Part shown: piece by piece, positions 60,873 to 64,000 of the stretch
How the letters are laid out: each line of letters opens with the position of its first letter
Position numbering within the stretch: the first letter of the stretch is position 1
Assembly (NCBI RefSeq): GCF_014204895.1
Contig: NZ_JACHMF010000001.1
Span: 4,464,001 to 4,528,000 of the forward strand
Direction: 5' to 3'
Length of the DNA stretch: 64,000 bases
From: Paractinoplanes abujensis
GTDB lineage: Bacteria > Actinomycetota > Actinomycetes > Mycobacteriales > Micromonosporaceae
The notes under the pieces: generated by a model
Databases searched by the model: none
Told to the model about the DNA's origin: nothing
The model's input: the letters and a program-made list of their open reading frames with translations, nothing else
Translations under genes and position numbers: made by a program

Positions 60873-62282
60873 TCAGGCGCGAGCGCCGATCGCCAGGGCG
60901 CGGAGCAGGAAGCGGGGCTGGGTGAGGGCGCTCGGGTGTTCGAGCATCGTGGTGACCTGGCCCAGGCGCTGGTTGATCGACTGGTCGCGCATCGACGCCT
61001 TGAAGATCAGGCCGGTGACCCATTGGATGGCCTTGTAGCCCTTGGGGTAGGGCCCGTCGACGTGCGGGAGGGCGAGGTCGGCCATGGTCGAGACCTGCCA
61101 GGCCGCGTCGACGATCACCTTGACGTCCTGGAAGTAGGACAGGGCCGGCTTGGCCAGGTCGGGGCGGCCGCGCAGGTATTCCGACAGGGCCGAGGCGTGC
61201 AGCGCGGCCGAGGTCATCCCCTGCCCGTAGACGGGGTTGAAGGAGGCCACCGCGTCGCCCGCCGCGACCAGCCGGGCCGGGAAACGGGTCAGCTTGTGGA
61301 AGTCGCGGCGCCTGCTGTCGGCCTGGTGGTAGGTGACGACGTCGCCGACCTGCACGGCCGTGGTCGCGACCTGGCCGAACTCGGGCGGGAAGTCGTCGAC
61401 GCAGCGCTGCCGGAACTCGCCGGCGTCGCGGCCCGGGCGGTCGTCGGCGTAGCCGGACACGAGCACCGTCCACCGGTCGCCCTCGATCGGGGTGTAGCCG
61501 CCGATCCGGGCCACCTTGCCCGGGCCCGGGTTGGCGATCGAGATGCACGTCCACACCTGCGCGTCGGCGGGGCGGCGGAACAGGGCGGTCGCGTAGTTGA
61601 GCTTGATGCCCATGCGCTGCATCGGCGGCTTGGCGAAGCCGTGCCCCTCGAGCCAGTCGCCGAGCCGGCTGGAACGCCCGGTCGCGTCGACGACGAAGTC
61701 GGCCTTCTCCTCCCGGCCGTCGCTGTAGCGCACGCCGGCCACCGATTCGCCGTGCAGGATCAGACCGTCGGCCCGGCCCTGCACCGTACGGACGTTGGGC
61801 AGGCTCAGCACCCGGTGCCGGATCAGCGCCTCGAGGAACGGCCGGCTCGAGATGAGGGCCTGCGCGGCCGGGCCGGTCGGCGGCTCCTCGCGCAGCTTGC
61901 CGTCCATGTAGAAGTGGCTCGTCCCGGGCGGCGGGTTCACGGCACCGGCGGTCAGGGCCTCGTCGACGAACCCGGGGAAGAAGCGTTCGAGCTGCGTGAG
62001 CCCCGACGGCAGCAGCGCGTGCACCTGGCTGCCCTGGGGCACGCCCGGGCGCGGGGCCACGGCGCCGGCCGGGTCGGCGGCGATCCGATCGTCGGGGGTG
62101 TCGAGCTCGGCCAGGTCGTCACGCTCGATGATCAGCACCTGGTCGGCGTGGTCGCTGAGGACCCGGGCCGCCATCAGGCCCGCGATGCTGCCGCCGAGCA
62201 CGACGGCCCGCTCGAACAGCACGCGCGGCCCGGCCGGTGGCTCGGACGTCGACAACAGGGCGAAACGATCCGCAGCAGACAC
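60873..62282 (-). CDS. FAD-dependent monooxygenase/oxidoreductase
   Basis: A 469-residue flavoprotein of the tryptophan-halogenase/PHBH-related group. Dinucleotide motif AVVLGGSIAGLMAARVLSDH, GRSSRLGDWLEGHG, and the FAD motif LVAAGDAVASFNPVYGQGMT. There is no WxWxIP halogenase motif visible, so hydroxylation or epoxidation is more likely. GTG start with GGGGG upstream. A dyad at 62302-62314 lies 20 bp upstream. Confidence 0.87.
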   Translation of the reverse strand: MSAADRFALLSTSEPPAGPRVLFERAVVLGGSIAGLMAARVLSDHADQVLIIERDDLAELDTPDDRIAADPAGAVAPRPGVPQGSQVHALLPSGLTQLERFFPGFVDEALTAGAVNPPPGTSHFYMDGKLREEPPTGPAAQALISSRPFLEALIRHRVLSLPNVRTVQGRADGLILHGESVAGVRYSDGREEKADFVVDATGRSSRLGDWLEGHGFAKPPMQRMGIKLNYATALFRRPADAQVWTCISIANPGPGKVARIGGYTPIEGDRWTVLVSGYADDRPGRDAGEFRQRCVDDFPPEFGQVATTAVQVGDVVTYHQADSRRRDFHKLTRFPARLVAAGDAVASFNPVYGQGMTSAALHASALSEYLRGRPDLAKPALSYFQDVKVIVDAAWQVSTMADLALPHVDGPYPKGYKAIQWVTGLIFKASMRDQSINQRLGQVTTMLEHPSALTQPRFLLRALAIGARA

Positions 62283-62301
62283 CCGAGGCCCCCATGAATG
62301 T

Positions 62302-62314
62302 GAAAGTTTCTTTC
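62302..62314. promoter_or_regulatory. GAAAG-TTT-CTTTC inverted repeat upstream of the monooxygenase
   Basis: A perfect 5+3+5 dyad in an AT-rich stretch, 20 bp before the monooxygenase GTG, where a repressor would block initiation. Position and base composition are the only evidence. Confidence 0.4.
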
Positions 62315-62352
62315 CTCGCCGCCGAAGATACCTCAGGCATCGAGAAATATCG

Positions 62353-63099
62353 TTACCGCAGGTAGGACGCCCCGTTCAGATCGAGCACGGCCCCCGACGA
62401 CCAGAGCGCCTCGGGCGAGCTCAGGTGCAGCACGGCCGCCGCCACCTCCTCGGGCGCGCCGACCCGGCCGAACGGGCTCTGCCCCCGTACGTGGTCGTCG
62501 ATGTTGTCTTGTTGCCGCTCGGTGCCGACGAAGCCGGGCGCCACCGAGGTCACGGCGATCCCGTACGGCGCCAGCGCGACCGCCATCGACTGCCCGAACG
62601 CGTGCAGGGCGGCCTTCGCGGCCCCGTACGCCGGGAACTCGGGTTCACCGCGAAACGCCCCGCGCGAGCCCACGTTCACGATGCTGCCCCCGGCCTGCCG
62701 CTCGATCAGCCGCCGGGCCACCAGGTACGTCACGTTGGCCGCGCCGAGCAGGTCGACGTCGAGCATCGTGCGCCAGGTGCGCTGCCAATCCTCGTACGGG
62801 ATGGAACTGATCTCATGGCGGTTGGCGGCGCTCGGCGCGATGGCCGCATTGTTGACGAGCACATCGACGGCGCCCAGCTCAGCCGCGGCGGTGTCGACGA
62901 CCGTGCGCGCCACCTCGGGATCGGCCAGGTCACCGCCGACCAGGGTGTGCCCGTCCCCTTCCAGCGTACGCAGGGTGCTCTCCGCCTCCGCACGGTCGCG
63001 CCCGTAGTGCACCGCCACCCGGTCACCGTTCTTGGCGAACGCGACCGCGATGGCCCGCCCGATCCCGCGCGAAGCCCCCGTCACCAGCACATTTCTCAC
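62353..63099 (-). CDS. SDR-family oxidoreductase
   Basis: A 248-residue classical [30 protein letters not shown], Ser in [11 protein letters not shown], Tyr/Lys in [11 protein letters not shown] and the ending [14 protein letters not shown] start at 63099 overlaps the VOC stop (GTGA). FabG-like; substrate unknown. Confidence 0.9.
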   Translation of the reverse strand: MRNVLVTGASRGIGRAIAVAFAKNGDRVAVHYGRDRAEAESTLRTLEGDGHTLVGGDLADPEVARTVVDTAAAELGAVDVLVNNAAIAPSAANRHEISSIPYEDWQRTWRTMLDVDLLGAANVTYLVARRLIERQAGGSIVNVGSRGAFRGEPEFPAYGAAKAALHAFGQSMAVALAPYGIAVTSVAPGFVGTERQQDNIDDHVRGQSPFGRVGAPEEVAAAVLHLSSPEALWSSGAVLDLNGASYLR

Positions 63100-63518
63100 T
63101 TCGCAAACACCTGACTCTCATCGCGGAACGCCTTGAACTCCAGCGCGTTGCCGGCCGGATCGCGGAAGAACATCGTCCACTGCTCGCCCGGCCGGCCGGG
63201 GAACCGCAGGTAGGGCTCGATCAGGAACGTCGTGCCGGCCGCGCGCAACCGCTCGGCCAGCGCGTGGAACTCGTCGGTGGTGAGCAGCAGCCCGTAATGC
63301 GGGATCGGGACGTCGTGGCCGTCCACTTCGTTGTCACCCACGGGTGTCACCGGCCGGGCCACGACGTGCGTCACGAGCTGGTGCCCGTGCAGATTCCAGT
63401 CGATCCAGTGGTCGCTGGACCGGCCCTCGGCGAGCCCGAGCACGCCGCCGTAGAACGAGCGGGCCGCCTCCAGGTCGTCCACCGGGATCGCCAAGTGCAC
63501 CGCCGGTCTGCCGCCCAT
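63096..63518 (-). CDS. VOC-family (glyoxalase-like) dioxygenase-type protein
   Basis: A 140-residue VOC protein. [35 protein letters not shown] and [19 protein letters not shown] give the two paired units with His and Glu metal ligands. GGGGAG before ATG 63518 supports the start. First gene of the VOC-SDR pair. Substrate unknown. Confidence 0.9.
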   Translation of the reverse strand: MGGRPAVHLAIPVDDLEAARSFYGGVLGLAEGRSSDHWIDWNLHGHQLVTHVVARPVTPVGDNEVDGHDVPIPHYGLLLTTDEFHALAERLRAAGTTFLIEPYLRFPGRPGEQWTMFFRDPAGNALEFKAFRDESQVFAK

Positions 63519-63639
63519 GTGCCGCTCCCCTTGATCGTGTCGCTTGTTGATCGCATGTTCCCCACCGCCACCCCCGACCACCCAGGGGCAAAGGAAGACG
63601 CGAGGCCGACCCTACGCGGCGCGTGACACTGCCGACGAG

Positions 63640-63665
63640 TTATCCACAATGCCGTGTTATCCACA
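63640..63665 (+). promoter_or_regulatory. Two exact DnaA-box 9-mers
   Basis: TTATCCACA occurs at 63640-63648 and again at 63657-63665, same orientation, 17 bp apart. Each is a perfect match to the strong bacterial DnaA box. They lie upstream of the promoter at 63712-63741. No AT-rich unwinding region or dnaA gene is visible, so a regulatory DnaA site is more likely than an origin. Confidence 0.6.
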
Positions 63666-63711
63666 GGGCCGGTTGACAGAGAACTATTTTCGAGGTGGCC
63701 CGTAAATAGCG

Positions 63712-63741
63712 TTGCCAAGGCACTGCGGATGCGGCTACCTT
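63712..63741 (+). promoter_or_regulatory. Predicted sigma-A-type promoter of the leader ORF
   Basis: TTGCCA (63712-63717) and TACCTT (63736-63741) are 18 bp apart. TAAATA (63703-63708) lies just upstream of the -35, and a second TTGACA occurs at 63673. Transcription would start near 63749, giving a short 5' leader before the ribosome binding site GGAGAGGAG. Confidence 0.5.
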
Positions 63742-63780
63742 TGTTTTCACCACCGGGAAGCAAGACCCGCAGGAGAGGAG

Positions 63781-63891
63781 ATGGCGATGTCGCAGCACGC
63801 TCACCAGCTAGCACCGTACGGCTCCGCCGTCGCCCTGACCTGTTCTTTTACGTCTCTTGGCAAGCCCTATGGGGCCCGGTGGCATAGCTAG
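63781..63891 (+). CDS. Short leader ORF (34-36 residues)
   Basis: Starts at ATG 63781 or 63787 just after GGAGAGGAG and ends TAG 63889-63891. The peptide begins MAMSQHAHQLAPYGSAVALT, with no signal peptide and no known family. It is followed within 20 bp by a strong terminator. Its last codons can pair with the terminator's centre, suggesting it is a regulatory upstream ORF for a gene beyond the window. Confidence 0.5.
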   Translation: MAMSQHAHQLAPYGSAVALTCSFTSLGKPYGARWHS

Positions 63892-63908
63892 CGCACGCTG
63901 GCTCGACG

Positions 63909-63941
63909 CCGCCGACCCCACCCGGGACCGGCGGTTTTTTT
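63909..63941 (+). terminator. Intrinsic terminator with T tract, possible attenuator
   Basis: CCGCCG (63909-63914) and CGGCGG (63929-63934) pair, with an inner CCC/GGG stem, followed by seven T residues (63935-63941). It is the only T-tract terminator seen in the window. Its left half overlaps the stretch 63918-63926 that can pair with the end of the leader ORF. Confidence 0.7.
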
Positions 63942-64000
63942 GTTTTCTCATTCGGCGCCGTGAGGCAATTCGCGCTGCCCCTATTCAATTTTGTTAATTG

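Noticed and set aside
63640..63665. Chromosomal origin of replication
   Set aside because: Only two DnaA boxes, and no dnaA, dnaN, gidB or AT-rich region is visible.

Overview
The window is high-GC actinobacterial DNA. Closely packed ATGA/GTGA/TGATG gene overlaps, frequent GTG starts, mycothiol-type and MmyB-type families and many NarL/DesK-type two-component pairs suggest Micromonosporaceae (Actinoplanes-like). That placement is an inference. No rRNA, tRNA, CRISPR array or insertion sequence was seen.

Layout. 1-9.2 kb: an aromatic ring-cleavage locus. An eight-gene minus-strand operon (Rieske oxygenase, LigB-type extradiol dioxygenase, M20-like protein with a rebuilt active site, two alpha/beta hydrolases, a 34-residue membrane peptide, a quinone-oxidoreductase-like enzyme, IclR regulator) is divergent from a ferredoxin reductase and 7Fe ferredoxin. 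9.2-19.3 kb: two-component and regulator genes, a degenerate inositol-phosphatase-like protein, an aldo/keto reductase and a secreted ALF/FG-GAP repeat protein. 19.4-26.7 kb: a four-gene NTP-dependent conflict-type operon (Trypco2, trypsin-VMAP-like, MoxR AAA+ ATPase, and a 1323-residue vWA protein that ends in a class III nucleotide-cyclase-like domain and a SAM methyltransferase). 26.7-33.7 kb: a catabolic set (SDR, aldehyde dehydrogenase, acyl-CoA ligase, tandem-domain CoA-transferase, enoyl-CoA hydratase) that would take an alcohol or aldehyde to an acyl-CoA. 33.8-43.6 kb: small regulated operons (ArsR-SRPBCC-NTF2; USP/TetR), reductases, and an acyl-CoA-dehydrogenase-like/PIG-L/methyltransferase group followed by an aldehyde dehydrogenase. 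43.7-48.1 kb: a 1459-residue trypsin-CHAT-STAND-TPR protein, a second conflict-type machine. 48.1-58.9 kb: mycothiol-dependent-type enzyme, lectin, GNAT, ChaB, two two-component systems, membrane proteins, a secreted GH18 chitinase, and four short-unit tandem-repeat tracts. 58.9-63.5 kb: enoyl-CoA hydratase, membrane protein, SDRs, FAD monooxygenase and VOC protein. 63.6-64 kb: two exact DnaA-box 9-mers, a promoter, a short ORF and a strong terminator that looks like an attenuator for a gene beyond the window.

The most interesting part is 19.4-26.7 kb. It has the order expected of a vWA-MoxR-VMAP ternary system. A peptidase-coupled sensor and an AAA+ ATPase sit beside a vWA protein that itself carries a possibly active nucleotide cyclase and a small-molecule methyltransferase. 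This suggests a signalling or effector output that I do not recall being described. The trypsin-CHAT-STAND-TPR gene at 43.7 kb uses related logic in a single polypeptide.
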